64,000 nt of DNA from Leptospira andrefontaineae (lineage in GTDB: Bacteria > Spirochaetota > Leptospiria > Leptospirales > Leptospiraceae), in contig NZ_RQEY01000019.1 in the NCBI RefSeq assembly GCF_004770105.1, positions 1-64,000 of the forward strand. Direction: 5' to 3'. Position numbers and translations under genes: made by a program. The notes beneath the pieces were generated by a model that was given only the letters and a program-made list of their open reading frames with translations, did not search any database and was not told the origin of the DNA. Position 1 is the stretch's first letter; each line of letters begins with the position of its first letter. Shown piece after piece: positions 17,853-27,373 of this stretch.

Positions 17853-19842
17853 AATATTAATCTGTTCCATTTTTATCTTTCTTTCCACAAATTTGTTTTG
17901 GTTAGGATCGACAACTGGAACGAATTTAGAAAAGAAAAACGCTGCCGCATATTTCAGTATTTTCACTTTAATCGTATCTTCTTTATTATTCTCCTTCTCT
18001 GCTATCCTGGGCCAAAACGGATTTTTAGCAGTATCCTCGTATCCGATCTTATATTTTTTTCCGGGACTTATCTTACTAATACTAATCCCATTCGGATGGT
18101 TTGTTGTCATCGTTTGGTTTTTCGGCTTCTTAAAAAAGAAAGGTATTTTTCTTTTCTTATTTTATATATTATCCTTTTGTCAATTGGTTGCTATCACGAT
18201 CCTACTTGCCTACAATCCCGCAAAAACATGGAATATCAGTTTATTTGAATATTGGAAATTTGTTCCGTTTTCCTTTAAATCTGCCTACTTAATCTATATT
18301 TTCTCCTGCATTTTCCTTTCTTTACTTTGTTTATTCTTATTCAAAATTTCTGATAATAGCCTTTCCGAGTTAGGACGACAGAAGGCGGTTCCTTTTTTAA
18401 AGTTAATCGGGTTTTCTCTGTTTGGAGTAGTGTTATTAGTTTCCGTTCTATTCATAGGGGATGAATTCGGAATTATAGAAAATCTGATCTTAAAAGCAGA
18501 AAAAGAACCTAAATACTTTTATGGATTCGTAATCTGTATACAGTCACTTATCTGTGTTTCTATTTTGGTTTTAGGCTGGGCATTAACATCTTACGAAATA
18601 CTCACAGGAAGAATACTACCTAAGATCAGTTTAAAACAAGAATGGAAAAATTCTGTTTATGCTTCCCTTGCACTTTCTGCCCTGTATTTTCTTTTTGCAA
18701 AATTAGGATATCCTAGAGCAGAAATACCGATCATATTCTCTTATTCCTTCTTTCTTTCCCGATTTTTTACGATTCGAAAAAATAAAGAGGTAAGTTCCAA
18801 ACAAAACAAAGTCTTAAAAAAGATCTTATCATCCGGTTCGGTCAAACTTTCCTTCGGATATTTATGCAAAGACGTATTGGAAGCTACAAAGGCTGCCTTG
18901 GTTTTTCAAGGAAAAATTCCTTATATCTCGGACACGAATATCTATTATCCCGAAAATACTCCGTCGGAAACATTTGATTTTTCTAAAATAGATCCAAGCC
19001 CGGAGAATCCCAAGATTCAATATTTAGATAAAGACCGGTTTTCTGGATTTGTAATCCGAGTAAAAATAGAAAGTGTTCTTTCCGAAGATGCTTATTTAAT
19101 TTTAGGGCAAAAAGAGAATGGAGGGCTATTCGCAGAAGAAGAAATCGAGATCGCGAAGATCACAGGAACATGGCTCGTACATTCTTTATTTTTAGAAGAA
19201 ACTGGAAATATTTTAGAAGAACTGCAAAGAAAGAAAATCCAAGAACAAAGGCTTTCTGACCAAAAAACCAGACAAATCCTCCATGATGAAATACTTCCTG
19301 AAATCCATTCTCTTATTTTAGAGATCTCTAACGACAAATCAGGAAGTCTCAACTCTCAACACGCAAATTCACTTACAGAACTTCATAAAAGAATTTCTTC
19401 TTTATTGAGAGAAATGTCTGATACCGGTTTGGAAATTTCTAGGCTAGGTCTAACTTCTATGTTACAAAAATTGGGAGATAGCGAAGCAAAAAATTCCGAT
19501 TTGATTTGGGAAATAGATCCAAATGTGAATTCTCAAATAGAAAACTATCCTCCTGAAGTTCAGGAAGTTTTGTATTATGCATTCAGAGAATCATTGCGCA
19601 ATGCGGTAAAGTATTCCGGAGACGTCCAATCACAAATCACGATTCGTATTCAATATGAGAGCGGCTTATCTATCCAGATTAGAAATGGAATAGGAAAAGA
19701 ACTCACCTCAATACGTTCTTCCGGCCAAGGATTGAAAATACATAGCGCATTATTGAAAATTTTCCAAGGTTCTTTGACATTGGAATTTCCTAGCGCTAAA
19801 GAAGCTGTAATCAGGATCTTTCTTCCTTCTCCCAAAATATAA
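17836..19842 (+). CDS. Sensor histidine kinase with multi-helix membrane sensor
   Basis: 668 residues starting at a TTG that overlaps the regulator gene. The first 310 residues hold about eight membrane helices, like a 7TM-type sensor. Residues about 325-455 look like a GAF-type domain ending in EEEIEIAKITGTWLVHS. The kinase core is of the NarX/HisKA_3 kind: LHDEILPEIH with likely phospho-His483, the N-box FRESLRNAVKYS and a final GQGL loop of the ATPase domain. This class pairs with NarL-type regulators, which agrees with the neighbour at 17085. The signal is unknown. A start a few codons later would also be possible. Confidence 0.88.
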   Translation: MTIDLEILICSIFIFLSTNLFWLGSTTGTNLEKKNAAAYFSIFTLIVSSLLFSFSAILGQNGFLAVSSYPILYFFPGLILLILIPFGWFVVIVWFFGFLKKKGIFLFLFYILSFCQLVAITILLAYNPAKTWNISLFEYWKFVPFSFKSAYLIYIFSCIFLSLLCLFLFKISDNSLSELGRQKAVPFLKLIGFSLFGVVLLVSVLFIGDEFGIIENLILKAEKEPKYFYGFVICIQSLICVSILVLGWALTSYEILTGRILPKISLKQEWKNSVYASLALSALYFLFAKLGYPRAEIPIIFSYSFFLSRFFTIRKNKEVSSKQNKVLKKILSSGSVKLSFGYLCKDVLEATKAALVFQGKIPYISDTNIYYPENTPSETFDFSKIDPSPENPKIQYLDKDRFSGFVIRVKIESVLSEDAYLILGQKENGGLFAEEEIEIAKITGTWLVHSLFLEETGNILEELQRKKIQEQRLSDQKTRQILHDEILPEIHSLILEISNDKSGSLNSQHANSLTELHKRISSLLREMSDTGLEISRLGLTSMLQKLGDSEAKNSDLIWEIDPNVNSQIENYPPEVQEVLYYAFRESLRNAVKYSGDVQSQITIRIQYESGLSIQIRNGIGKELTSIRSSGQGLKIHSALLKIFQGSLTLEFPSAKEAVIRIFLPSPKI

Positions 19843-19956
19843 CCCTGAATTGATATTTAGCAAGGTTCGATTGAATTATTATCTAAAAAATCGACTTGCT
19901 AGAATGATTTTCCTTTCAATGATGCGCTTAAGCCGAAACATAAAAAATCAAAACTT

Positions 19957-19972
19957 GTGAACAGTTGTTCAC
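19957..19972. promoter_or_regulatory. Perfect palindrome upstream of monooxygenase gene
   Basis: GTGAACAGTTGTTCAC, 24 bases before the monooxygenase ATG and close to where a promoter would lie. TetR-type operators often have this form. It differs from the TTACCA palindromes next to the TetR gene at 21525, so a different regulator is probable. Confidence 0.6.
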
Positions 19973-19996
19973 TAAATTATTTGGAGTCTGTAAAAC

Positions 19997-21472
19997 ATGC
20001 AGCCACAAAACAGAAAAGAAAAATCGATCTCTATCGCAATTATAGGTACAGGTTTTGGCGGTTTATGTGCTGCAATACAACTTAAGAAGAATGGATTCCA
20101 TAATTTCGTAATTTACGAAAAATCAAATTCAGTAGGAGGAACTTGGAGAGAAAATACTTATCCAGGAGCTGCATGCGATGTTCCTTCTCATCTTTACTCT
20201 TTTTCCTTCGAACCGAATTCAAACTGGCCTAGAAAATATTCCGCACAACCTGAGATACTTTCTTACTTAAAACATTGTGCAGAAAAATACGGAATACTTC
20301 CTCATATTCGTTTCGGGATCGAGATCAAGTCTGCGGATTGGGATGATTCTTCCAGAGTTTGGAAGATCAAAACTTCTCAAAATGAAACATTAGAGCATGA
20401 TGTTTTTATTTCTGCAGTGGGACAATTGAATCGCCCCGCCCTACCTTCGATCAAAGGTTTGGAAAGTTTTAAAGGTAGAATATTCCATTCTGCGAATTGG
20501 GATCCTTCTTATAATTTTTCAGGAAAGAAGATCGCCGCAATCGGAACCGGCGCCAGTGCTATTCAATTCATTCCACAAATCGTAAACCAAGGAGCAGAAG
20601 TGACAGTGTTCCAAAGAACTGCACCTTGGGTGGTCCCTAAACCGGATCGCAAATATTTCAGTTTCGAAATGTTCCTATTTAAGTATCTTCCTGGCTACAG
20701 ATTGCTGCACAGGCTCCAGATCTATATGTGGAACGAGATCAGGATGATCGCATTCCAAAAGAATAATCATGCAAACAAGATCGTAAAATGGATGAGCCTT
20801 TCTCATATGAAAAAGTTCGTCAAAGATCCGGAACTACGTAAAATTCTAACTCCGGATTATCCTGCTGGATGCAAACGTATTCTCCTATCCAATGATTATT
20901 ACGAAGCATTAGCTAAACCGAATACAAAGGTACTTTCTGAATCCATCCAAGAAGCAAATGCAGAAGGAATAGTAACCAAGGACGGTCTCAAAAAATTCGA
21001 TGCGATCGTTTTTGGGACTGGATTTAAGGCCACAGAGTTTCTTTCTCCTATGAAAGTAAAAGGAACTAAAAACCAAGATCTGAATGAGGTTTGGAAGAAT
21101 GGCGCAGAGGCTTATCTAGGTGTAACTGTTGCCGGCTTTCCGAATTTTTATATTTTATACGGCCCGAATACGAATCTGGCTCATAATTCTATCGTATACA
21201 TGATCGAATCCCAGGTGCGTTATCTTATTTCTGCATTAAATGAAATGAATAAAAAAGGGATCCAAGCATTGATCCCTAAGGCCCGTAGTATGCAAAACTA
21301 CAATGCATCTTTAAATAAAAAATTCGATAAGTTCGTTTGGGATACTGGATGTACAAATTGGTATATCAACGCTTCCGGAAAGAACACGAATAATTGGCCG
21401 GGTCATACATACGAATATTCTTATAGAACTAGAAAGATTGACCTATCTGAATATGAGATCCTATCTAATTAG
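19997..21472 (+). CDS. Flavin-containing / Baeyer-Villiger-type monooxygenase
   Basis: 491 residues. An FAD-binding GTGFGG motif lies near the N-terminus, followed by EKSNSVGGTW and TYPGAACDVPSH, both typical of this class. The Baeyer-Villiger fingerprint F-x-G-x3-H-x3-W is met by FKGRIFHSANW. The NADPH-binding GTGASAIQ and the GTGFKATEF loop are also present. These enzymes use NADPH and oxygen to insert oxygen into ketones or oxidise lipophilic substrates. Substrate here is unknown. The gene converges on the TetR gene and lies next to beta-oxidation genes, suggesting lipid or xenobiotic catabolism. A perfect palindrome precedes it. Confidence 0.92.
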   Translation: MQPQNRKEKSISIAIIGTGFGGLCAAIQLKKNGFHNFVIYEKSNSVGGTWRENTYPGAACDVPSHLYSFSFEPNSNWPRKYSAQPEILSYLKHCAEKYGILPHIRFGIEIKSADWDDSSRVWKIKTSQNETLEHDVFISAVGQLNRPALPSIKGLESFKGRIFHSANWDPSYNFSGKKIAAIGTGASAIQFIPQIVNQGAEVTVFQRTAPWVVPKPDRKYFSFEMFLFKYLPGYRLLHRLQIYMWNEIRMIAFQKNNHANKIVKWMSLSHMKKFVKDPELRKILTPDYPAGCKRILLSNDYYEALAKPNTKVLSESIQEANAEGIVTKDGLKKFDAIVFGTGFKATEFLSPMKVKGTKNQDLNEVWKNGAEAYLGVTVAGFPNFYILYGPNTNLAHNSIVYMIESQVRYLISALNEMNKKGIQALIPKARSMQNYNASLNKKFDKFVWDTGCTNWYINASGKNTNNWPGHTYEYSYRTRKIDLSEYEILSN

Positions 21473-21524
21473 CGAAAGAATTCGATCAATTCTTCATAGG
21501 CTTCCTGATTCAATGATCCGACAA

Positions 21525-22199
21525 TCATTCTTCCATTGATATAGGCAGAGTCATTCCGGTATATGCACATTCTATTACGGACAAGATAAACTTTTTCATG
21601 TCCTCTTTCTTCTTTTGGGGCTTTATCCTACCTTCCAAAAAGAGCATTGCGATCCCGTGGATCATAGACCAGGAAGCTACAGTTTTCTCTCGTGTTTGCC
21701 CTGGCTTGATCGCTCCCAATCTTTGCCCCATACGTATAATCTCATGCAACTGTCTATATGTTCTTCTAGAAACTGCGGACAATGTAGGATGTAAATTTAT
21801 ATCAATACCACCGAACATGATCCTTGCAAACTGCTGGTTATTCAGAATAAACTGAATATAAGTCCAACCGAGCGCGTGAAAACGTCCTAGAAAATCGTTT
21901 TCCGTTTTTTCCAACTCCTTCTGATATTCGGAGAAATATTTCTGAAATCCCCTTTCTGAAATTGCAGCGAGCAAAGCATTTTTGTTTTCGAAATGATGAT
22001 ATGAAGCCGCATGACTTACTCCTGCAAGTGATGCAACCTTTCTTAAGGAGATCTCTTCAAGAGGAGTGGTCTTTAATAATTCAGTACCCGCAGATATAAG
22101 ATCTTCTCTGACAGTGATCTTGTCTTTTTTAAACGGCCTTCCCGGACCCTGTTGTTGGCGGCGCTTCCTATTTACGGGCATACTAACGATTCTTACCAT
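21525..22199 (-). CDS. TetR/AcrR family transcriptional regulator
   Basis: About 224 residues. A basic N-terminal tail is followed by a TetR helix-turn-helix: EISLRKVASLAGVSHAASYHHFENKNALL. The C-terminal ligand domain is less conserved and contains a WSMIHGIAMLFLEGR segment common in the AcrR group. The start is uncertain: ATG at 22199 (chosen), ATG at 22181 or TTG at 22205. It is divergent from fadH, with two perfect palindromes between them, so it very likely represses fadH and the acyl-CoA dehydrogenase and its own gene. By analogy with other fatty-acid TetR regulators the ligand could be an acyl-CoA, which is inference. Confidence 0.9.
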   Translation of the reverse strand: MVRIVSMPVNRKRRQQQGPGRPFKKDKITVREDLISAGTELLKTTPLEEISLRKVASLAGVSHAASYHHFENKNALLAAISERGFQKYFSEYQKELEKTENDFLGRFHALGWTYIQFILNNQQFARIMFGGIDINLHPTLSAVSRRTYRQLHEIIRMGQRLGAIKPGQTREKTVASWSMIHGIAMLFLEGRIKPQKKKEDMKKFILSVIECAYTGMTLPISMEE

Positions 22200-22223
22200 T
22201 TCCAATTCTTTGCAAGAACATAT

Positions 22224-22236
22224 TTACCAATGGTAA
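22224..22236. promoter_or_regulatory. TetR operator 1
   Basis: Perfect inverted repeat TTACCA-A-TGGTAA in the divergent tetR/fadH promoter, just upstream of the tetR start. Confidence 0.75.
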
Positions 22237-22265
22237 TTTATCTCTTGAATTCTATATTATTTATC

Positions 22266-22278
22266 TTACCATTGGTAA
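22266..22278. promoter_or_regulatory. TetR operator 2
   Basis: Perfect inverted repeat TTACCA-T-TGGTAA with the same arms as operator 1. The two centres are 42 bases apart, four helical turns, so bound dimers would sit on the same face of the DNA. Confidence 0.75.
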
Positions 22279-22317
22279 ATAATAGCACTAATACATAATT
22301 TCAGTGGAGAATTTACC

Positions 22318-24342
22318 ATGGAAAAAGCGTTTCAACCCATAAACATTGGAAAGTTTACCCTTCCGAATCGATTTGTGATGGGATCCATGCACCTCGGGCT
22401 CGAAGGCAAAACGGAAACTGCAGAAAGAATGGCCGCATTCTATGGAAAACGTTTCGAAGGAGGCGTCGGCCTTATAGTCACCGGTGGAATAAGTGTAAAC
22501 GAAGAAGGAAGAGGATCTAAACACTTCTTTAATATACAAAATGAAGAACACGCATCTGAATTAAAAAAAATGAACGATCTTCTGAATGGAAGCGGAACCA
22601 TGTGCGCTCAACTTTTTCATGCAGGACGTTATGCATTCGATAGAAACTGTGTAGGCCCTTCTGCCCTTCGCGCCCCAATTAATAGATATGTTCCCAGAGC
22701 TCTCACGGAAGAAGAATGTTGGAAAACCGTAGAAGATTTTGGGATCGCAGCAAAGCTCGCAAAAGAAACAGGGTTTGGAGCAGTAGAAATTATGGGAAGT
22801 GAAGGTTATCTCATTAATCAATTCTTCTCTCCTGTAACAAATCATAGGGATGATCATTTTGGTGGAGATCATAAAAGAAGAATGAATATGGCTGTCGAAG
22901 TTCTAAGAGCAGTCGTAAAAAATCTTCCAGAAGGTTTTCCTATAATTTTTAGAATGTCCGGAATCGATCTCATCCCTGGGAACCCAACTTTCGAAGAAGT
23001 ATGTGATCTAGCTCAAACATTAAAGCAAGAAGGTGTATCCGCTTTAAATATAGGGATCGGGTGGCATGAATCAAGGATACCAACGATAAGCCAATTAGTA
23101 CCGAGAGGAGCTTGGGCAAATATTGCAGCTAGGATCAAAGAAAAAACCCCAGGTATTCCTATTATTGCCTCCAATCGTGTAAATGATCCGAGCACAGTAC
23201 AAAGAATTTTTGATACAAATCAGGCTGATATAATTTCTATGGCGAGGCCATTTCTAGCGGACGCCTTTATCGTAAAAAAAATCCAAACGGGTATGTCAAA
23301 TCGGATCAACACATGTATCGCATGTAACCAATCTTGTTTGGATCATGCTTTCGTAGATAAATCGGTTTCTTGCCTAGTCAATCCACAAGCTGTAAATGAA
23401 TTGGAATATAAAATAGATCCCAATACGAAACCGCAAAAAGTTGTGGTGATCGGCTCCGGACCCGGAGGGTTAGAGGCAGCAAGAGCAAGTGCTTCCCTAG
23501 GTCACGAAGTTATATTACTGGAAAAAGCCGATCAGTTAGGTGGGCAGTTCCAACTTGCTTCTAATATCCCGGGCAAATCCGAATTTAAAGAAACGATCCG
23601 TTATTTCAAAAACGAACTTCCTGCACTCGGAGTGGATATCCGTTTAAATACAAATTGTGATCTAAACTTACTTGAAGAATTAAATCCGGATGCGATTATA
23701 TTTGCTACCGGTGTTAAACCGAGAGAATTTACATTACCTGGTATTAATAATCTTCCTGTCGGAAATTATACAGATTATCTGACCGGGAAATTCAAAGCAG
23801 GAAAAAAAGTAGCTGTGATCGGAGGAGGAGGGATCGGCGTTGATGTGGCTCATAAATTGACCGAAGAAAACGATCCTAATCTAGAATCTTATTCAAAAAA
23901 ATATAATATCGATTCGTATACGAATGCCGTTATCCAGCCTCATAAATCGGAAAGAGATGTTGCGATTTTTAGAAGAAGTGGAAAACATGGTGCCGGCTTG
24001 GGACCTACTACTTTTTGGGCTCTCAAACAAGAATTGGAAGCATCCGGAGTAGAATTCTTTCAAGGACTCAACTATAAAGAGATCACTAAAGAAGGTTTAA
24101 AGATAACCTTGAAAAACGGAGAAGAGGTTCTTTATCCATGCGATTCATTGGTTCTTTGTGTGGGACAAGAAAAAGAAAGTTCTCTCTATGAAACCTACAA
24201 ATCTTTATACCCTCAAAAACAGATATTCATTATCGGGGGAGCAAAAGATTCTAAAGGAATTGATGCAGAGAGAGCGTTCTTAGAAGGACTAAACGCAGCT
24301 TATAGTATTGGAAAAGAAAACAGAGTCGAAGTAAACGTATAA
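22318..24342 (+). CDS. fadH: 2,4-dienoyl-CoA reductase, OYE-type flavoenzyme
   Basis: 674 residues, the usual FadH length. The N-terminal TIM barrel (1-330) binds FMN and has the QLFHAGR segment of the old yellow enzyme family. The linker carries the 4Fe-4S cluster pattern C-x2-C-x3-C-x11-C in CIACNQSC...SCLVNP. The C-terminal half has an FAD site, VVIGSGPGGLEAARA, and a second nucleotide site, VIGGGGIGVDVA. FadH uses NADPH to reduce 2,4-dienoyl-CoA intermediates of unsaturated fatty acids for beta-oxidation. GGAG at 22303 supports the ATG at 22318. The acyl-CoA dehydrogenase gene follows after 12 bases, so the two form an operon under the TetR operators. Confidence 0.93.
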   Translation: MEKAFQPINIGKFTLPNRFVMGSMHLGLEGKTETAERMAAFYGKRFEGGVGLIVTGGISVNEEGRGSKHFFNIQNEEHASELKKMNDLLNGSGTMCAQLFHAGRYAFDRNCVGPSALRAPINRYVPRALTEEECWKTVEDFGIAAKLAKETGFGAVEIMGSEGYLINQFFSPVTNHRDDHFGGDHKRRMNMAVEVLRAVVKNLPEGFPIIFRMSGIDLIPGNPTFEEVCDLAQTLKQEGVSALNIGIGWHESRIPTISQLVPRGAWANIAARIKEKTPGIPIIASNRVNDPSTVQRIFDTNQADIISMARPFLADAFIVKKIQTGMSNRINTCIACNQSCLDHAFVDKSVSCLVNPQAVNELEYKIDPNTKPQKVVVIGSGPGGLEAARASASLGHEVILLEKADQLGGQFQLASNIPGKSEFKETIRYFKNELPALGVDIRLNTNCDLNLLEELNPDAIIFATGVKPREFTLPGINNLPVGNYTDYLTGKFKAGKKVAVIGGGGIGVDVAHKLTEENDPNLESYSKKYNIDSYTNAVIQPHKSERDVAIFRRSGKHGAGLGPTTFWALKQELEASGVEFFQGLNYKEITKEGLKITLKNGEEVLYPCDSLVLCVGQEKESSLYETYKSLYPQKQIFIIGGAKDSKGIDAERAFLEGLNAAYSIGKENRVEVNV

Positions 24343-24354
24343 ATAAAGGAACAT

Positions 24355-26097
24355 ATGATAGCTAATAATTATTTTACAGACGACGAAGATTTAAAACTAA
24401 TTTTCGAACATTTAATCGATTGGGCTTCGATCGTAAAATCAACCGAAGGTGAAGAATTTTTCGAACACGAACTTTATAAGAAAACAAATAACCCAAGATA
24501 TGAAATGGCTCCTTCTAGCGTAGAAGAAGCTGTAGAGTTATACAGATCTAGTCTTGAATCCTTGGGTGAGTTTTTCGGAAAGGATGTCTCACAACTTTCT
24601 AGCATAATGGATAGGAAACATCTTCGCTACGAAAATGGAAAAGTGATCTTTCCGGATGAAACCACATCAATCTACGAAAAATTCCGAGATACTGGACTTA
24701 TGCCCTTCTCCATTTCGAGAGAAGCGGGTGGACTCGGGCTACCAGGCACTATGAGCGCATTTTACGGAATGGTAATGGCAAGAGCAGATGTTTCCTTTTG
24801 TATGACTGTTGCTCTATTAAATCTAGCCCAGATCGTTTCTAGATACGGAACAGAAGAACAGATAGAAAACTTTGCAGCAAAGGCAGCAACCGGCGAAACT
24901 CTTTTTGCAATGTCTCTTACCGAACCGGATTTCGGCTCCGATCTAAATAATGTAAGAACTACCGCGGTAAAAATGGAAGACGGACATTACCGTCTAAATG
25001 GAACAAAACGTTTCATATCCCAAGGTTGTGGACTCGGCCCATATCCATCTAGTTTATTAACTCTTGCACGAACAGGAAATGGAGGAGCTCGAGGATTATC
25101 CGTATTCTTGGTAAAAAGTGAAGATGTAACTGTTGCCGGGATTGAAACTAAAATGGGAATCCATGCATCACCTACCTGCGAAATCGTATATGAAAACAGT
25201 TACGGCGAACTTTTAGGCCAAGAAGGTCTCGGTCTTACCAGATACACTACCGGTATGACAAACTTTATGAGATTAGGAAGCGCAGCTTGTGGTCCAGGAA
25301 GTGCAGCCGGAGCATATTACGAATCTCAAAAGTACGCGGAAGAAAGACAACAATTCGGAAAACCGATCGGACAAATCCCTGCAGTCGCAGAGATGCTTCA
25401 TAAAATTAAAAGAGAAATGAACGCGTCTAGACTTCTCACATTCGAAACCGCTCGTGTTGTGGATATGTACCAACACCACCAGATCCGTTTGGAAAAAGCG
25501 AATAAGGAAGATAGAGAGATCCGAAAAGACGAAAGAGTCAAAAAATGGGGAAACCTTGCAACGATACTTACGCCTATCTCTAAATACTATTGTTCGGAAG
25601 AAGGACATAAATGTGCAGGGCTTGCCATTCAAATCCATGGTGGAGCCGGTTATACTGAAGATTATGATGTGGCGAGAATATTTAGGGACTCTAGGATCAA
25701 TACGATCTACGAAGGAACAAGCCAGATCCATGTTCGAATTGCGGTTGGTGCGATTGTAGCAGGAATGAGCGGAGAAGGAAATTTCAAAAAATATCTGGAA
25801 TCGATCAATGCAGATATTGAATCACCTTCTAAATATCTAAATGAACAATCTCAAATCTTTGAAGATGCAATTTCGAAGTTTAAATCGATCGAAGACGATC
25901 AAGCGAAAGAAAGAGTCGCTGAAAACCTAATGATCATTACTTCCAGATATCTATGCAGTATGTTGTATGAAAAAGCTGTAGCTAAGCTGAAACAAAACGA
26001 CCAATTCGATCGTTGGGCAAAAGATTGTAGAGCGTATCTAATCGATAGTACGGCGATTTCAAAAGCATGTATCTATAGAATAGAGAATGCTGTATAA
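24355..26097 (+). CDS. Acyl-CoA dehydrogenase, long form
   Basis: 580 residues, longer than the common 380-residue class because of N- and C-terminal extensions as in FadE/DmdC-like members. FAD and substrate motifs are visible: FAMSLTEPDFGSDL, the EERQQFGKPIGQIPAV segment, and IHGGAGYTEDYDVARIFRDSR followed by IYEGTSQI. That last Glu is the position of the catalytic base in many family members. It catalyses the first, FAD-dependent dehydrogenation step of fatty-acyl-CoA breakdown. It is co-transcribed with fadH. Confidence 0.93.
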   Translation: MIANNYFTDDEDLKLIFEHLIDWASIVKSTEGEEFFEHELYKKTNNPRYEMAPSSVEEAVELYRSSLESLGEFFGKDVSQLSSIMDRKHLRYENGKVIFPDETTSIYEKFRDTGLMPFSISREAGGLGLPGTMSAFYGMVMARADVSFCMTVALLNLAQIVSRYGTEEQIENFAAKAATGETLFAMSLTEPDFGSDLNNVRTTAVKMEDGHYRLNGTKRFISQGCGLGPYPSSLLTLARTGNGGARGLSVFLVKSEDVTVAGIETKMGIHASPTCEIVYENSYGELLGQEGLGLTRYTTGMTNFMRLGSAACGPGSAAGAYYESQKYAEERQQFGKPIGQIPAVAEMLHKIKREMNASRLLTFETARVVDMYQHHQIRLEKANKEDREIRKDERVKKWGNLATILTPISKYYCSEEGHKCAGLAIQIHGGAGYTEDYDVARIFRDSRINTIYEGTSQIHVRIAVGAIVAGMSGEGNFKKYLESINADIESPSKYLNEQSQIFEDAISKFKSIEDDQAKERVAENLMIITSRYLCSMLYEKAVAKLKQNDQFDRWAKDCRAYLIDSTAISKACIYRIENAV

Positions 26098-26105
26098 CTT
26101 GGAAA

Positions 26106-27200
26106 TTACTTTAGGAATTTAGGAATAAAAGAAGTTTTTTCGGGATAAAACTGAGAAGCGAGTAAGAATATAAAAATACTCACTGCAATTCCTATAGATG
26201 CAAGAAGTACATCCTTACCTACTTTGCGGAATGTCTCCAAATAAGGAGCATCCCTGTAGGTAAGGAAATTTAACACAATCTCTCTTCCTGCAAGCATGCC
26301 TAAAAAAACCCAAGTGGTAGACATAGGCATATTGCTGATCTTCTGGAAGAATATTAGAATACTAGCATATACGAGATCTACAATGGTGGCCGCCTTGGAC
26401 CATTGGATATCGGACTTCTCCGTAACTATCTCTTGGATAGTTCCACCATTTGTGTACAATATGATACCAAGAGCTCCTATCAGAATAGACACCGCGCCAG
26501 TAAGCTCCATCCAATTCAATTGTCTAGGAAGATATACTACTATATTGGCAGCATCTTGAGCAAGCCAAGCTGCCCATAAAAACAAAGTGGAGAACCATTG
26601 TAAGATCGCCCATTTTCTTTCGGTTCTAGGATCGGGCATATGATCGTCATAATATTCTTTCGGATCTACTTTTACTAAGATCCCCCAGACTACCAATGCA
26701 GTGATAAATGCGATCATATATCCTAAAAAGGATTTGGTCAGCATCTTCTCTATATTCTGCCCGCCGAATAATCCTAAGATCAAGAATGTAGTAGAGATCG
26801 GAGACTTCATCCGAGTGATGACGACTAGAACGATAGGTGCGATCAATTGTAGAAAATTATATTCTGCAGGTGGAGTGAAATTATCCAACCTGTGAAAATG
26901 AACTTCTCCACTTCCAGACCACCAAGCATATCCGAATACCAAAGCAAGAAGTCCACCCAAGGCAGCAAGTTTAGGGAACCAGTGCACTGATTTCTTACTT
27001 TCTATGAATGTCCCTACGGTTTGGACAGCATCGTTACCGGCTACAGAAAACGCTGAGATACAGAATGCAAACCAACCAAGAATATAGGAAGAAATCCCTA
27101 AATAATAACCTACGCTCATGATCAAGAAGGACAGAAATACCAGAGTGTAAAATCGGATCTGGTCCTTAAAAGAGGGATGTTGGAAATCGATTTGATTCAT
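26106..27200 (-). CDS. PiT-like inorganic phosphate transporter family protein
   Basis: 364 residues with about ten membrane helices. The two inverted halves of the PHO4/PiT family are recognisable: GNDAVQTVG in the first and QDAANIVVY in the second, each paired with a serine-threonine helix (PISTTFLILG and PMSTTWVFLG). PiT proteins carry phosphate with a cation. The motifs are somewhat degenerate compared with the canonical GANDxAN, so substrate could differ. It stands alone and converges on the acyl-CoA dehydrogenase gene with 8 bases between stops. Confidence 0.8.
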   Translation of the reverse strand: MNQIDFQHPSFKDQIRFYTLVFLSFLIMSVGYYLGISSYILGWFAFCISAFSVAGNDAVQTVGTFIESKKSVHWFPKLAALGGLLALVFGYAWWSGSGEVHFHRLDNFTPPAEYNFLQLIAPIVLVVITRMKSPISTTFLILGLFGGQNIEKMLTKSFLGYMIAFITALVVWGILVKVDPKEYYDDHMPDPRTERKWAILQWFSTLFLWAAWLAQDAANIVVYLPRQLNWMELTGAVSILIGALGIILYTNGGTIQEIVTEKSDIQWSKAATIVDLVYASILIFFQKISNMPMSTTWVFLGMLAGREIVLNFLTYRDAPYLETFRKVGKDVLLASIGIAVSIFIFLLASQFYPEKTSFIPKFLK

Positions 27201-27311
27201 GAGTCACCCAAACTGGGTTTTCGCTTGTTTAGAATGAATTTAGTATAGAAAAAAAGGAGAAGCCCAAACGGTCAAGGTGTATCGGCCCATATTTAGGCGC
27301 AAGAAAGGGCT

Positions 27312-27341
27312 AAAAACAAAAACGGGCCTAATGAGGCCCGT
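27312..27341 (-). terminator. Terminator of the OlsB-like gene
   Basis: On the minus strand ACGGGCCT-CATT-AGGCCCGT is followed by TTTTTGTTTTT. It lies 33 bases after the stop codon of the gene at 27374. Confidence 0.95.
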
Positions 27342-27373
27342 CCTTACAAGAGAAAACTCAAGTCTCCTTAGTT

